A stretch of DNA of 64,000 bases from Algorimicrobium hallyeonense. GTDB taxonomy: Bacteria; Bacteroidota; Bacteroidia; Flavobacteriales; Flavobacteriaceae. The position numbers were made by a program, and so were the translations under genes. Shown in pieces: positions 17,811 through 25,854 of this stretch. The first letter of the stretch is position 1. Every line of letters begins with the position of its first letter. Below the pieces are notes generated by a model. It was given only the letters and a program-made list of their open reading frames with translations. It was not told where the DNA came from and did no database searches. The stretch is taken from contig NZ_JBHSLA010000001.1 of the NCBI RefSeq assembly GCF_042657385.1, forward strand, positions 124,001-188,000, written 5' to 3'.

Positions 17811-19403
17811 ATGCTAATCACAAGATTATACAGCCCTTTTTTGTTCACCATGTTTTGCCTAAGCTTTTTACAGTTTAATTATGGGTTTTCACAAACTTGG
17901 ACTGAAAAAAACGAAAGTGAAAATTATGTAGCGCGGCATGAATTTGGTTTTGTTCAAGCTGGCGATAAATTTGTCATGTTTGGTGGACGAGAATCATCAC
18001 AAAGACTGGATGTTTATGATTATACCACGAATACATGGGAACAAGGTGGCATAGCTCCAGAATCATTTAACCACTTTCAAGCCATCAGTTTCGAAGGGCT
18101 TATTTGGGTAATTGGCGCCTTTAAAACAAATGTTCCAAATCCTGAAGAAAGTGCTGATTATATTTACATGTATAATCCTGCCACAGAACAATGGATTCAA
18201 GGTATGGAAATCCCTGAATCACGTAAGCGCGGAGCGGCAGGATTGGCCGTTTACAACAATAAATTTTATGTTGTAGGTGGTAATAATAATGGACATAGCG
18301 GTGGTTATGTTTCGTATTTTGATGAATTTAATCCTACCACAGGCGTTTGGACTCCATTAACTAATGCACCACATGAGCGCGATCATTTTCAAGCTGCAGT
18401 TTTTGCCAATAAACTCTATGCCATTGGGGGCCGATTAACTGGTGGTCCAGGTGGATTATTTGAACCACAAGTGCCCGAAGTAGATGTGTATGATTTTAGC
18501 ACAGCGGAATGGACAACATTAAATAGCAGTCACAATTTACCCAATCCCCGAGCAGGTTTAGGTGTTATAATTTACAATAATGAAATATATACCCTTGGTG
18601 GCGAAACTACATTTAACAGACCCAATAATGGTCAGGTTTCCATAGTTGAATCCTTTAATCCAACAACAAATACATGGACAACACGAAGTAGTTTAAACTA
18701 CCCTAGACATGGGTTTCAACCTATTGTTTCCGGTAATACTTTATATGTTGCAGGCGGTTCATCAGGAGGTGTAATTATCCGAAATATGGAATATTTGGGC
18801 CCTGATGACGCTTCAGGGACGGCAAATGTTAATAGCACATTTGCAGCAGATGAAACAACCAAAACATTTGAATATGGTCTAGACTATGGCTCGGTAATTA
18901 TTGATATGGAATTAAGTAATACAGGCGGAACAACAGGCACCTATATTGATACTATTTCCATTACAGGAACAGATTATATATTGGCTAGCACGTATACCAA
19001 TCAGCTACTTGGTGCTAACGCTAGTATTAATATTCAGGCAGTTCTAACCAATACCACGCAAAACATAAGAAATGGTACGGTCACGGTAACCTATAATAAC
19101 AATAGCACGTTAACTATTGAACTTGAAGGTACTTTAAACCCAACTTTATCCATGAACACATTAAACGAAACAAATGAAAATCTAGTAGTCCACCCGTCAC
19201 CTACAAAAAATACGTTTTCAATTAATCATGCAGTTACAGAATTGAAGTTATATGATGTTTCGGGGAAACTTATCAAAGAATTTTCTGGAGTATTTGAAGC
19301 CAAACAAAACTTCAGTGTTTCGGAATTGTCAGCTGGAGTGTATATTGTAAAAGCACGTAATAGTTCTCAGGCACAATTCACGGGTAAATTGATTAAAAAG
19401 TAA
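17811..19403 (+). CDS. Secreted kelch-repeat protein with T9SS C-terminal sorting domain
   Basis: The 530-residue protein starts with a signal peptide (hydrophobic 10-28, cleavage near GFSQ). Residues about 40-330 contain kelch blades, such as FVMFGGRE, FYVVGGNNNG, LYAIGGRL, IYTLGGET and LYVAGGSS. A choice-of-anchor or Ig-like segment spans 340-445. The last 75 residues are a type A T9SS signal: VHPSPTKNTFSI, LKLYDVSGKLIKEF and SAGVYIVKA ending in Lys-Lys. It should be secreted through the Por system and attached to the cell surface or released. The ligand is unknown. Confidence 0.93.
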   Translation: MLITRLYSPFLFTMFCLSFLQFNYGFSQTWTEKNESENYVARHEFGFVQAGDKFVMFGGRESSQRLDVYDYTTNTWEQGGIAPESFNHFQAISFEGLIWVIGAFKTNVPNPEESADYIYMYNPATEQWIQGMEIPESRKRGAAGLAVYNNKFYVVGGNNNGHSGGYVSYFDEFNPTTGVWTPLTNAPHERDHFQAAVFANKLYAIGGRLTGGPGGLFEPQVPEVDVYDFSTAEWTTLNSSHNLPNPRAGLGVIIYNNEIYTLGGETTFNRPNNGQVSIVESFNPTTNTWTTRSSLNYPRHGFQPIVSGNTLYVAGGSSGGVIIRNMEYLGPDDASGTANVNSTFAADETTKTFEYGLDYGSVIIDMELSNTGGTTGTYIDTISITGTDYILASTYTNQLLGANASINIQAVLTNTTQNIRNGTVTVTYNNNSTLTIELEGTLNPTLSMNTLNETNENLVVHPSPTKNTFSINHAVTELKLYDVSGKLIKEFSGVFEAKQNFSVSELSAGVYIVKARNSSQAQFTGKLIKK

Positions 19404-19493
19404 CCTTTTTTATGAATGATATTTTCCGCTATTAAATAATTACAGTTTCAACTTAAAAAGAATCAATTTTTATTTTTTGTAATTATTTTAGTC

Positions 19494-19520
19494 TTGTTTT
19501 AATTTATTTAAATACATTTG
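19494..19520 (+). promoter_or_regulatory. Predicted ilv operon promoter (Bacteroidota type)
   Basis: TACATTTG at 19513-19520 is a perfect match to the Bacteroidota -7 box TAnnTTTG. A TTG lies 16 bases upstream at 19494-19496, slightly closer than usual. It sits just before the first leader peptide and is the only good match in the gap. Confidence 0.6.
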
Positions 19521-19540
19521 TCTCGAAATTAAAAACAACA

Positions 19541-19615
19541 ATGAGAAATTTTTCTATTATTCCTTCAATTCGTATTGCAAATGTGATTATCACATCTGCA
19601 GAGGGAACGCTATAG
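19541..19615 (+). CDS. ilv leader peptide 1
   Basis: A 24-codon frame beginning MRNFSIIPSIRIANVIITSA. It contains six Ile codons plus one Val and one Leu, and ends with TAG at 19613. It starts about 20 bases after the predicted -7 box and is followed 22 bases later by an intrinsic terminator. The composition and position fit a leader peptide whose translation senses branched-chain aminoacyl-tRNA. Confidence 0.7.
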   Translation: MRNFSIIPSIRIANVIITSAEGTL

Positions 19616-19636
19616 AATATATATAACATATTTAGA

Positions 19637-19670
19637 AAGCCTCCCGATAAATCAGGAGGCTTTTTTTTTT
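19637..19670 (+). terminator. ilv attenuator terminator 1
   Basis: The stem AAGCCTCC (19637-19644) pairs with GGAGGCTT (19655-19662), followed by an unbroken run of T. It is a canonical intrinsic terminator between leader peptide 1 and leader peptide 2. The antiterminator partner here is less clear than for the next two units. Confidence 0.85.
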
Positions 19671-19678
19671 GGTGTAAA

Positions 19679-19735
19679 ATGACAACACAAACAAACATTA
19701 TTATTATCAGCATTATTATTCGCTTCACAGGGTGA
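19679..19735 (+). CDS. ilv leader peptide 2
   Basis: An 18-codon frame reading MTTQTNIIIISIIIRFTG with seven Ile codons (mostly ATT), ending in TGA. The stop is followed by the box GAGTCAGGCTGGTA, shared with unit 3. The run of Ile codons is far above chance and marks an isoleucine-sensing leader peptide. Confidence 0.85.
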   Translation: MTTQTNIIIISIIIRFTG

Positions 19736-19739
19736 GTCA

Positions 19740-19796
19740 GGCTGGTAGTATCCAATTTTAAGCCTTTCTCATACACTTGAGAAAGGCTTTTTTATT
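19740..19796 (+). terminator. ilv attenuator 2: antiterminator element and terminator
   Basis: The terminator stem AGCCTTTCTC (19761-19770) pairs with GAGAAAGGCT (19779-19788), followed by T-rich sequence. GGCTGG just after the leader stop can instead pair with CC and AGCC that form the 5' arm of the terminator, giving an antiterminator. CAGC inside the leader peptide can pair with GCTG of the same box. These three regions match the classic 1:2, 2:3, 3:4 attenuation scheme. Confidence 0.8.
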
Positions 19797-19812
19797 TTTA
19801 TTAAATCAACAT

Positions 19813-19872
19813 ATGAAAACAGTTACTAACATTATTATTATCAGCATTATTATTATTTACTCTATCGAGTGA
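19813..19872 (+). CDS. ilv leader peptide 3
   Basis: A 19-codon frame reading MKTVTNIIIISIIIIYSIE with nine Ile codons and one Val, ending in TGA. Its core is identical to leader 2 over about 25 bases, so the two units are a tandem duplication. It lies between terminator 2 and terminator 3. Confidence 0.85.
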   Translation: MKTVTNIIIISIIIIYSIE

Positions 19873-19878
19873 GTCAGG

Positions 19879-19932
19879 CTGGTATTGCACCATTTCAAGC
19901 CTTTCTCATTTATTTGGGAAAGGCTTTTTTTA
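19879..19932 (+). terminator. ilv attenuator 3: antiterminator element and terminator
   Basis: AAGCCTTTC (19897-19905) pairs with GAAAGGCTT (19918-19926), followed by seven T. GGCTGGT after the leader stop can pair with ACC plus AGCC to form the antiterminator. This is the last terminator before ilvE, whose ATG is at 19965. Confidence 0.82.
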
Positions 19933-19964
19933 TTCAATTAAAGTCAAACTTAAAACAAACCAAT

Positions 19965-20867
19965 ATGTATTACAACAACGACACGCTAATCTACTTAAAC
20001 GGGAAATTTGTTAAAGCCAATGAAGCTTCCACAGATTTGTACAGTCAAACACTTCACTACGGATACGGTGTTTTTGAAGGGGTTCGCGCTTATGCAACCG
20101 AAGATGGAACACGTGTTTTTAAATCTCAAGAACATTACGAACGCTTGAAAAAATCGGCAGAGCTTATTCAAATTCCATTTCATTATGATGTTCAAGAATT
20201 AGTAGACGCAACTTACATGCTGTTAAAGAAAAATTATTTATCTGATGCCTATGTTCGTCCTTTGGTTTTCTGCGATCCCAACATGTCATTGACAGGCCCA
20301 AACAATGTTTCCATCATGATTTGCGCTTGGGAATGGGGCGCTTATTTAGGCGACAAACAATTGCGTTTAACGGTTTCCTCTTTTTGCCGACCTCATCCCC
20401 GTTCAATCAAAATTGAAGCAAAAGTGTGCGGACATTATGTGAATTCGATTCTTGCTACAAATGAAGCCAAAGATAAAGGCTATGACGAAGCCTTGCTTTT
20501 GGATAGCGATGGTTTCTTGGCAGAAGGTCCGGGCGCTAATTTATTCTTCGAAAAAGATGGCGCTTTATTCACGCCGCAATTGGGAAATATTCTTCCCGGA
20601 ATTACGCGCGCAACAGTGTTAGAATTAGCCGAAGAACACGGAATCGAAGTTAAACAAGGACTTTTTGAACCTAAAGAATTATTCGCAGCAGATAGCGCTT
20701 TTTATTGTGGAACAGCCGCTGAAGTCATTGGAATTGCATCGGTTGATGAAACTGTATTTCCAAAAGCATGGAAAGATTCATTGGGGAAGAAATTACAAGA
20801 TACTTATTCGAAAAAGGTGAGAGAAAATTCAACAACAGCAACAACATTAAGCACAACGTTATCATGA
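19965..20867 (+). CDS. ilvE: Branched-chain amino acid aminotransferase
   Basis: I place the start at the ATG at 19965 (MYYNNDTLIYLNGKF); the open frame upstream runs through the third attenuator and is not coding. The 300-residue protein has class IV aminotransferase marks: HYGYGVFEGVRAY, SSFCRPHPRS, the PLP lysine in EAKVCGHYVNSILA, DEALLLDSDGFLAEGPGANLFF and LPGITR. It transaminates Ile, Val and Leu with 2-oxoglutarate. The stop overlaps the ilvD start as ATGA. It is the first gene of the six-gene operon. Confidence 0.95.
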   Translation: MYYNNDTLIYLNGKFVKANEASTDLYSQTLHYGYGVFEGVRAYATEDGTRVFKSQEHYERLKKSAELIQIPFHYDVQELVDATYMLLKKNYLSDAYVRPLVFCDPNMSLTGPNNVSIMICAWEWGAYLGDKQLRLTVSSFCRPHPRSIKIEAKVCGHYVNSILATNEAKDKGYDEALLLDSDGFLAEGPGANLFFEKDGALFTPQLGNILPGITRATVLELAEEHGIEVKQGLFEPKELFAADSAFYCGTAAEVIGIASVDETVFPKAWKDSLGKKLQDTYSKKVRENSTTATTLSTTLS

Positions 20868-22540
20868 AAGCTTTAAAAACATACAGTAAAACCATCACGC
20901 AAAACGAATCTCAACCTGCCGCACAAGCTATGCTTTACGGAATTGGGTTAACGGAAGAAGACATGCAGAAGGCGCAAGTCGGGATTGTGAGCACGGGTTA
21001 CGAAGGAAATACCTGCAATATGCATTTAAACGACTTGGCGAAAGAAGTTAAAACAGGTGTTCAAAACGAAGATCTTGTGGGATTAATTTTCAACACAATT
21101 GGCGTAAGTGATGGGATTTCCAACGGAACAGATGGCATGCGATTTTCATTGGTTTCCCGTGATGTCATTGCTGATTCAATCGAAACGGTGGTGAGCGCAC
21201 AATGGTACGACGCCGTTTTAGCCGTGGTAGGTTGCGATAAAAATATGCCTGGCTCTATCATAGCGATGGGCAGATTAAATCGTCCGGCCATCATGATTTA
21301 CGGTGGAAGCATTCATTCAGGAAAATGGAAAGGAAAACCTTTGAACATCGTTTCGGCTTTTGAAGCCTTGGGAAAGAAATTTAACAACACGATAAGTCCA
21401 GAGGATTTCAAAGGCGTCATCAAAAATGCCTGTCCAGGCGCTGGTGCTTGTGGCGGAATGTACACTGCCAACACGATGGCCTCGGCAATTGAAGCTTTGG
21501 GAATGAGTATGCCTTACAGTTCTTCGAATCCTGCTTTGAGTACTGAGAAAAATCAAGAATGTTTAGCTGCCGGAAAAGCTATTCGTGTTTTGCTCGAAAA
21601 TGACATCAAACCCAAAGATATCATGACCAAAAAGGCATTTGAAAACGCAATTACCATGGTCACTGTTTTGGGTGGTTCTACCAATGCTGTCTTGCATTTA
21701 ATCGCGATGGCACATTCCGTAGATCTCGAATTAATGTTAGAAGATTTCCAAAAAATCAGCGATAAAGTTCCTGTTTTGGCAGATTTAAAACCAAGTGGAA
21801 AATACTTAATGGAAGATTTACATACTGTTGGTGGAGTTCCTGCAGTGATGAAATATTTACTCGCCAACAACTTGCTTCATGGAGATTGTTTAACCGTGAC
21901 AGGAAAAACTGTCGAAGAAAACATGGCCGAAATTCCAGATTTAACCGCAGGACAAAATGTGTTTCTTCAATTGGAATCTCCTTTAAAATCTACTGGACAT
22001 TTACAAATCCTTTTTGGGAATTTGGCACCCAAAGGGAGTGTTGCTAAAATCAGAGGAAACGAAGGAGAATATTTTGAAGGTTCAGCAAAAGTTTACAACG
22101 ATGAATACGCAGCAATTGACGGCATAAAAAGCGGTGAAGTAAAATCGGGAGATGTGGTGGTGATTCGCTACTGTGGTCCAAAAGGAGGACCTGGTATGCC
22201 GGAAATGTTAAAACCAACTTCGACAATTATGGGTGCCGGACTGGGGAAAAACGTGGCGTTAATTACCGACGGCAGATTCTCTGGTGGAACACACGGATTT
22301 GTGGTGGGACATATCACACCCGAAGCTTATGACGGTGGGACACTTGCATTAGTTGAAAATGGCGACAAAATCATCATTGACACAAAAAATAATACCATTC
22401 AGTTAAACGTAAACCATCAAGAACTAGCCAAACGAAATTCGGAATGGAACCCACCAAAACTCAAAGCCACAAAAGGTGTCTTATATAAATATGCAAAATG
22501 TGTGTCGTGCGCCTCAACAGGTTGCGTAACTGACAAATAA
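20864..22540 (+). CDS. ilvD: Dihydroxy-acid dehydratase
   Basis: The start is the ATG at 20864 (MKALKTYSKTI), overlapping the ilvE stop by four bases. The 558-residue protein shows STGYEGNTCNMHL, VVGCDKNMPGS and ACPGAGACGGMYTANTM with the iron-sulfur cluster cysteines, then GGSTNAVLHL and RFSGGTHGFVVGHITPEA. It dehydrates the dihydroxy acids of Ile and Val synthesis to their 2-oxo acids. It ends VSCASTGCVTDK. Length and motifs are complete. Confidence 0.97.
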   Translation: MKALKTYSKTITQNESQPAAQAMLYGIGLTEEDMQKAQVGIVSTGYEGNTCNMHLNDLAKEVKTGVQNEDLVGLIFNTIGVSDGISNGTDGMRFSLVSRDVIADSIETVVSAQWYDAVLAVVGCDKNMPGSIIAMGRLNRPAIMIYGGSIHSGKWKGKPLNIVSAFEALGKKFNNTISPEDFKGVIKNACPGAGACGGMYTANTMASAIEALGMSMPYSSSNPALSTEKNQECLAAGKAIRVLLENDIKPKDIMTKKAFENAITMVTVLGGSTNAVLHLIAMAHSVDLELMLEDFQKISDKVPVLADLKPSGKYLMEDLHTVGGVPAVMKYLLANNLLHGDCLTVTGKTVEENMAEIPDLTAGQNVFLQLESPLKSTGHLQILFGNLAPKGSVAKIRGNEGEYFEGSAKVYNDEYAAIDGIKSGEVKSGDVVVIRYCGPKGGPGMPEMLKPTSTIMGAGLGKNVALITDGRFSGGTHGFVVGHITPEAYDGGTLALVENGDKIIIDTKNNTIQLNVNHQELAKRNSEWNPPKLKATKGVLYKYAKCVSCASTGCVTDK

Positions 22541-22557
22541 TTCTAAAAAAAACAGAA

Positions 22558-24252
22558 ATGAACTCAATAAAAATGACAGGAGCTAAAGCTGTAGTCGAGT
22601 CTTTAGTAACCGAACAAGTTGATACAATATTCGGGTATCCCGGAGGAGCCATTATGCCCATATATGATGCCTTGTATGACTATGAAGAATCCGTAAATCA
22701 TATTTTAGTCCGTCACGAGCAAGGCGCCATTCATGCCGCGCAAGGTTATGCTAGAACATCAGGGAAAACAGGTGTGGTATTCGCAACTTCTGGACCAGGC
22801 GCAACCAATTTAATTACTGGCTTAGCAGATGCTATGATTGATTCCACGCCCTTGGTATGTATCACAGGCCAAGTATCATCCCATCTTTTGGGCACGGATG
22901 CTTTTCAGGAAACGGATGTGGTGGGAATCTCCATGCCCGTAACCAAGTGGAACTGTCAAGTTACCAAAGCAGACTATATTTCTGCCGCTGTTGCAAAAGC
23001 ATTTTACATTGCACAATCTGGCCGCCCAGGCCCTGTGCTGATTGATATTACCAAGGATGCGCAATTTGGCCAAACCAATTTCAAATATGAGACATGTACG
23101 AATATCCGAAGTTATTATCCTAGGCCAAAGTTGCGCAAATCGGTTGCAGAAGCCGCAGCGAAATTAATTAATGCCGCAAAAAAACCTTACTTACTAATTG
23201 GACAGGGGATTATGCTATCTCATGCAGAGCAGGCATTAGTGGAGTTTGTTGAAAAGTCAGGAATTCCGGTAGCATCAACCCTTTTAGGGTTAGGCGCATT
23301 TCCCAATAATCACCCACTTTATGCCGGATATTTAGGCATGCACGGTGATTATGCCGCAAACATAAAAACAAATGAGTGCGATGTCCTTATCGCCATCGGT
23401 ATGCGCTTCGACGATAGAGTTACTGGCGATGTTTCTAGGTATGCCAGACAGGCAAAAGTTATTCATGTAGACATTGATGCTTCGGAATTAAATAAAATTA
23501 TAAAAGCAGATGTTCCAATTCATGCGGATGCCAAAGAAGCCTTAAAAGTATTAACAGCATTGGTTCATAAAAAAGTCCACAGCTCTTGGTTTCAGGAATT
23601 TAAAGATGCTAAACAAGTTGAAATAGATACATTGCAAGAAAGTGCCAGCGAATTACATTCCGAAGAATTGAAAATGGATGAGGTCATCAAAATGCTTTCA
23701 GAAATCACCAACGGAGAAGCAGTTGTCGTTACCGATGTGGGTCAACACCAAATGATGACAGCGCGCTATTATAAATACAACAAAACAAAAAGCAACATTA
23801 CATCTGGAGGTTTGGGAACCATGGGATTTGCATTACCGGCTGCTATTGGAGCAAAATTTGGTGCGCCGGATAAACCGGTAATAGCCATTATTGGAGATGG
23901 AGGCTTTCAAATGACGCTACAAGAATTGGGGACCATTTTGCAAAGTGATGTAGATATAAAAATCATCATTTTAAATAACCGATTTCTTGGGATGGTACGT
24001 CAATGGCAACAGTTATTTTTTGAGAAACGCTATTCATTTACAAATATGATCAGCCCTGATTTTATAGCCCTTTCTAAAGCGTATAGTATTGAAGCCTCCA
24101 AAATTGAAGCTAGAAAAGACCTAAAAGAAAATCTATTAAAAATGCTAAATCACAACGGATCTTACTTGTTAGAAGTCATGGTCGCTAAAGAGGAAAATGT
24201 ATTTCCAATGATGACAACCGGAGCCTCTGTATCAGAAGTTCGTTTAAACTAA
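22558..24252 (+). CDS. ilvB: Acetolactate synthase, catalytic subunit
   Basis: The 564-residue thiamine-diphosphate enzyme has FGYPGGAIMPIYDAL, VRHEQGAIHAAQGYARTSGK with the catalytic Glu, GPGATNLITGLADA, and the cofactor motif GDGGFQMTLQEL followed by NNRFLGMVRQWQ. It condenses pyruvate with pyruvate or 2-oxobutyrate. It starts 18 bases after ilvD and is followed by the regulatory subunit ilvN five bases on. No deviation from the family is visible. Confidence 0.97.
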   Translation: MNSIKMTGAKAVVESLVTEQVDTIFGYPGGAIMPIYDALYDYEESVNHILVRHEQGAIHAAQGYARTSGKTGVVFATSGPGATNLITGLADAMIDSTPLVCITGQVSSHLLGTDAFQETDVVGISMPVTKWNCQVTKADYISAAVAKAFYIAQSGRPGPVLIDITKDAQFGQTNFKYETCTNIRSYYPRPKLRKSVAEAAAKLINAAKKPYLLIGQGIMLSHAEQALVEFVEKSGIPVASTLLGLGAFPNNHPLYAGYLGMHGDYAANIKTNECDVLIAIGMRFDDRVTGDVSRYARQAKVIHVDIDASELNKIIKADVPIHADAKEALKVLTALVHKKVHSSWFQEFKDAKQVEIDTLQESASELHSEELKMDEVIKMLSEITNGEAVVVTDVGQHQMMTARYYKYNKTKSNITSGGLGTMGFALPAAIGAKFGAPDKPVIAIIGDGGFQMTLQELGTILQSDVDIKIIILNNRFLGMVRQWQQLFFEKRYSFTNMISPDFIALSKAYSIEASKIEARKDLKENLLKMLNHNGSYLLEVMVAKEENVFPMMTTGASVSEVRLN

Positions 24253-24257
24253 AATAA

Positions 24258-24791
24258 ATGAAAAAAACATATACAGTATCCGTCTTTACAGAAAACAGCA
24301 TCGGGATGATGAATCGGGTAACAATTATTTTCACGCGTCGCCACCTCAATATCGATAGTATTACAGCTTCCGAATCGGAAGTAAAGGGAGTGTTTCGATA
24401 TACCATTGTTTTAAGAACAACAAAAGAGCAAGTAGAAAAAGTTATCGGACAGCTTGAAAAACTAATAGATGTTTTTAAAGCATTCGCACATGAAGATTCT
24501 GAAGTCGTACATCAAGAAATCGCATTGTATAAAATAAAAACAGGCATTTTAACTAATGGTGATGTGGAAAAAGTAATTCGGGAACATCATGCAAGAATAC
24601 TTACGGTAGACCCAAAATTTATGGTCATAGAAAAAACAGGACATGTAAAAGAAACGCAATTGCTGTTCGAAAACTTACAACCTTATGGTGTACTTGAATT
24701 TGCACGTTCTGGACGTGTAGCAGTAACAAAACCCATGAAAGAATTTAGCACCTATTTAAAAGAGTTAGAAGAATTAAATCACAAATTATAA
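24258..24791 (+). CDS. ilvN: Acetolactate synthase, regulatory subunit
   Basis: The 177-residue protein begins with an ACT domain (YTVSVFTENSIGMMNRVTIIFTRRHLNIDSITAS) and has a C-terminal half with HHARILTVDPKFMVIEKTG and RSGRVAVTKP. It binds the catalytic subunit and confers valine feedback inhibition. The size is that of the long IlvH-type subunit. It sits between ilvB and ilvC as expected. Confidence 0.94.
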   Translation: MKKTYTVSVFTENSIGMMNRVTIIFTRRHLNIDSITASESEVKGVFRYTIVLRTTKEQVEKVIGQLEKLIDVFKAFAHEDSEVVHQEIALYKIKTGILTNGDVEKVIREHHARILTVDPKFMVIEKTGHVKETQLLFENLQPYGVLEFARSGRVAVTKPMKEFSTYLKELEELNHKL

Positions 24792-24810
24792 ACAATAAAT
24801 AAAAAGAATT

Positions 24811-25854
24811 ATGGCAACAATAAATTTTGGAGGCGTACAAGAAAACGTTGTAAAACGTAACGAATTTCCACTTAAAAAAGCACAAGACGTATTAAAAGGT
24901 GAAACCGTAGCCGTTATCGGTTATGGTGTTCAAGGTCCAGGGCAAGCACTCAACTTAAAAGATAATGGTATCAACGTGATTGTTGGACAACGAAAAGGAA
25001 CAACGAGCTGGAAAAAGGCACGAGCTGATGGTTGGGAAGAAGGCAAAACACTTTTCGAATTAGATGAGGCCTGCAAAAAAGCAACTATCGTCATGAATTT
25101 ACTTTCAGATGCCGGGCAAATACAAGCTTGGGAAGGCATGAAAAAACATTTAACCAAAGGAAAAGCACTCTATTTTTCCCATGGATTTGGCGTGACATTT
25201 CATAAAAAAACAGGCATTGTTCCGCCTTCGCATATCGATGTTGTTTTGGTGGCTCCAAAAGGTTCAGGTACATCACTTAGAAGTTTATTTTTAAGTGGGC
25301 AAGGATTGAATTCCAGCTATGCCGTGTTCCAAGACGCTACTGGAAACGCCCAAGAACGCGCCTTGGCATTAGGTATTGCCATTGGTTCAGGATATTTGTT
25401 TGAAACCACTTTTCAAAAAGAAGTTTATAGCGATCTCACAGGAGAACGCGGTGTTTTAATGGGTGCTATTGCAGGCATTTTTGAAGCACAGTTTAATGTA
25501 CTTCGCCAACGTGGGCATTCACCAAGTGAGGCCTTTAATGAAACTGTAGAAGAATTTACGCAAAGTTTAATGCCGCTTATTGCCGAAAATGGTATGGATT
25601 GGATGTTTGCCAATTGTTCAACAACTGCACAACGCGGCGCATTAGATTGGAAGGGTAAATTTCGCGAAGCTACTGAACCTGTGTTGAATGAATTGTATGA
25701 CAATGTCGTTTCTGGCAAAGAAGCTGAAATAGTGATTGAAGCCAATAGCAAACCGGATTACCGTATAAAATTAGAAGAAGAATTAACTGCGATGAAAAAC
25801 AGCGAACTGTGGCAAACAGGATTAGAAGTACGTAAATTAAGACCCACTAAGTAA
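24811..25854 (+). CDS. ilvC: Ketol-acid reductoisomerase
   Basis: The 347-residue protein has the NAD(P)-binding loop GYGVQGPGQALNLKDNG followed by VGQRKGTTSW, then FSHGFGVTFH, VAPKGSGTSLR and the acid pair in YSDLTGERGVLMGAIAGIFEAQF that binds magnesium. It isomerises and reduces acetolactate and acetohydroxybutyrate. It is the short form. The stop shares one base with the ilvA start (TAATG). Confidence 0.96.
   Translation: MATINFGGVQENVVKRNEFPLKKAQDVLKGETVAVIGYGVQGPGQALNLKDNGINVIVGQRKGTTSWKKARADGWEEGKTLFELDEACKKATIVMNLLSDAGQIQAWEGMKKHLTKGKALYFSHGFGVTFHKKTGIVPPSHIDVVLVAPKGSGTSLRSLFLSGQGLNSSYAVFQDATGNAQERALALGIAIGSGYLFETTFQKEVYSDLTGERGVLMGAIAGIFEAQFNVLRQRGHSPSEAFNETVEEFTQSLMPLIAENGMDWMFANCSTTAQRGALDWKGKFREATEPVLNELYDNVVSGKEAEIVIEANSKPDYRIKLEEELTAMKNSELWQTGLEVRKLRPTK

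Noticed and set aside
19869..19964. Upstream extension of ilvE
   Set aside because: It overlaps the third attenuator terminator, and conserved family starts begin at MYYNNDTL at 19965.
20768..20863. Upstream extension of ilvD
   Set aside because: It runs inside ilvE in another frame; the ATGA overlap at 20864 gives the conserved start.
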